Source of the DNA: Xanthobacter tagetidis
Lineage (GTDB): Bacteria > Pseudomonadota > Alphaproteobacteria > Rhizobiales > Xanthobacteraceae
Assembly (NCBI RefSeq): GCF_003667445.1
Contig: NZ_RCTF01000003.1
Coordinates: 62,001 to 126,000, forward strand
Length of the DNA: 64,000 bases
Reading direction: 5' to 3'
Below the pieces are notes generated by a model. The model made no database searches and was not told where the DNA came from. It worked only from the letters and a program-made list of their open reading frames with translations. Position 1 is the stretch's first letter. Every line of letters begins with the position of its first letter. The translations under genes and the position numbers were made by a program. Below, one piece after another: positions 63,084 through 64,000 of the stretch.

Positions 63084-63947
63084 TTGATCCCTCTCCAGAT
63101 CCGCCACACCACCACCTATCGCTTCCATCGGCCGGTGACCTTCGGGCCGCATCGACTGATGCTCCGCCCCCGGGAAAGCCGCGATCTGCGGGTGACGTCG
63201 AACCAGCTGACGCTGACACCGGCGGCGACGGTGAACTGGGCCCAGGACGTCTTCGGCAACGCGGTCGCCACCGCAACCTTCTCGACTGCCGGCAGTCATC
63301 TGGTCATCGAGAGCACGACAGAGCTCCAGCTCGATGCCGTGCCATGGCCGGTGTTCGCCATCGCGGGCACCGCCACCTCGTTTCCGTTCAGCTATTCCGC
63401 CGACGAATGGACCGATCTCGGCGCGCTGGGGGTCCCCCAGTTTCCCGATGCCAGCGGCCGGTTGCGGAGCTGGGCGATGGGTTTCGTTCGGGGGAATTCC
63501 ACCGACACCCTCTCGCTGCTCAAGGATCTGAGCGCCGGCGTGTCCCGGCAGATCTCCTATCAGAGCCGCGACGAGGAGGGGACGCAGTCGCCGACGCACA
63601 CGCTTGATCGCGGTTGGGGCTCATGCCGCGATTTTGCGGTGCTGTTCGTCGAGACGGTCCGCAGCCTCGGCTTCGGCGCGCGCATCGTGTCGGGCTATCT
63701 CTATAACCCGGCCGGAACCTTCCTGGGGTCTCAGGGCATGGGCTCCACCCATGCATGGGCGGAGGTGTTCGTGCCCGGAGCAGGCTGGATTCCGTTCGAT
63801 CCCACCAATCGCAGCATGGGCGGGTTCAATCTCATCCCGGTGGCCGTGGTGCGCGACATCCGCCAGGCCATTCCGGTGCAGGGCAGCTTCGTCGGCGACA
63901 GCAATGCCTTCGGCGGCATGACGGTGGACGTCCACGTCACGTCATGA
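63084..63947 (+). CDS. Transglutaminase-like protein
   Basis: A 287-residue protein. An N-terminal beta domain (IRHTTTYRFHRPVTFGPHRL) is followed by the transglutaminase core: Cys in GWGSCRDFAVLFVETVRS (about residue 180), His in STHAWAEVFVPGAGWIPFDP and Asp in the same run. The family contains cysteine proteases and amidases, probably cytosolic as no signal peptide is seen. Start TTG 63084 has GGAG five bases upstream and matches the usual beginning; the ATG at 63003 adds 27 residues lacking similarity to the family. Confidence 0.85.
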   Translation: MIPLQIRHTTTYRFHRPVTFGPHRLMLRPRESRDLRVTSNQLTLTPAATVNWAQDVFGNAVATATFSTAGSHLVIESTTELQLDAVPWPVFAIAGTATSFPFSYSADEWTDLGALGVPQFPDASGRLRSWAMGFVRGNSTDTLSLLKDLSAGVSRQISYQSRDEEGTQSPTHTLDRGWGSCRDFAVLFVETVRSLGFGARIVSGYLYNPAGTFLGSQGMGSTHAWAEVFVPGAGWIPFDPTNRSMGGFNLIPVAVVRDIRQAIPVQGSFVGDSNAFGGMTVDVHVTS

Positions 63948-64000
63948 CGCGATACGGCGGCCGCAGCCTGGGAGATGTCAGCAATGTCAGGGTCAGCAGC

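Overview
This window is GC-rich DNA with the gene content of an alphaproteobacterium of the order Hyphomicrobiales (Rhizobiales). It resembles the methylotrophic Xanthobacteraceae-type genera, but that placement is inference from gene content only. No rRNA operon, CRISPR array or replication origin was seen. There is one tRNA gene (tRNA-Phe). Two segments, about 3.3-9.8 kb and 47.8-61.3 kb, look acquired: they carry insertion-sequence debris, a broken integrase or lower GC.

Layout. 1-3.3 kb: core genes (DUF815 ATPase, secreted protein, TSUP exporter, DusA). 3.3-9.8 kb: transposase debris, then an AT-richer surface-glycan locus with a 1624-residue FkbM methyltransferase / coiled coil / three-glycosyltransferase fusion and a second FkbM methyltransferase whose first 20 or so codons are displaced by one base. 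10-22.5 kb: malate synthase G, MscS channel, a TPP-enzyme operon, a DUF3300 protein with a collagen-like tail, aldo/keto reductase, a CDF-like protein lacking the metal ligands, aspartic protease, DUF1289 and CobS. 22.7-28.1 kb: yajC-secD-secF followed by homologues of the mitochondrial complex I assembly factors NDUFAF3 and NDUFAF6, then a UPF0173 hydrolase. 28.2-30.6 kb: orphan allophanate hydrolase and a small membrane protein.

30.7-47.3 kb is a complete N-methylglutamate (NMG) pathway for methylamine. GmaS makes gamma-glutamylmethylamide, MgsABC makes N-methylglutamate, and MgdABCD oxidises it back to glutamate while loading the C1 unit on tetrahydrofolate. PurU drains formyl-THF. AmtB, behind a near-consensus sigma-54 promoter, and a 66-residue membrane protein sit next to gmaS. 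Regulators are an XRE-cupin protein before mgsA and a LysR protein divergent from mgdA. These genes would often be labelled sarcosine oxidase, GlxBCD and GlnT; the co-location argues for the NMG assignment.

47.8-59 kb: tRNA-Phe followed by a truncated integrase, then a catabolic block on the minus strand: hydantoinase/oxoprolinase HyuA-HyuB, a substrate-binding protein and LivHMGF ABC importer. A divergent XRE-cupin regulator and an FAD aromatic hydroxylase lie on the plus strand. A shared AATGTTCATT palindrome lies before hyuA and before the hydroxylase. 59-61.3 kb is a graveyard of IS3 fragments around an EAL-domain chimera and a membrane fragment. 61.3-64 kb returns to small conserved genes (DUF1488, cold-shock protein, transglutaminase-like protease).
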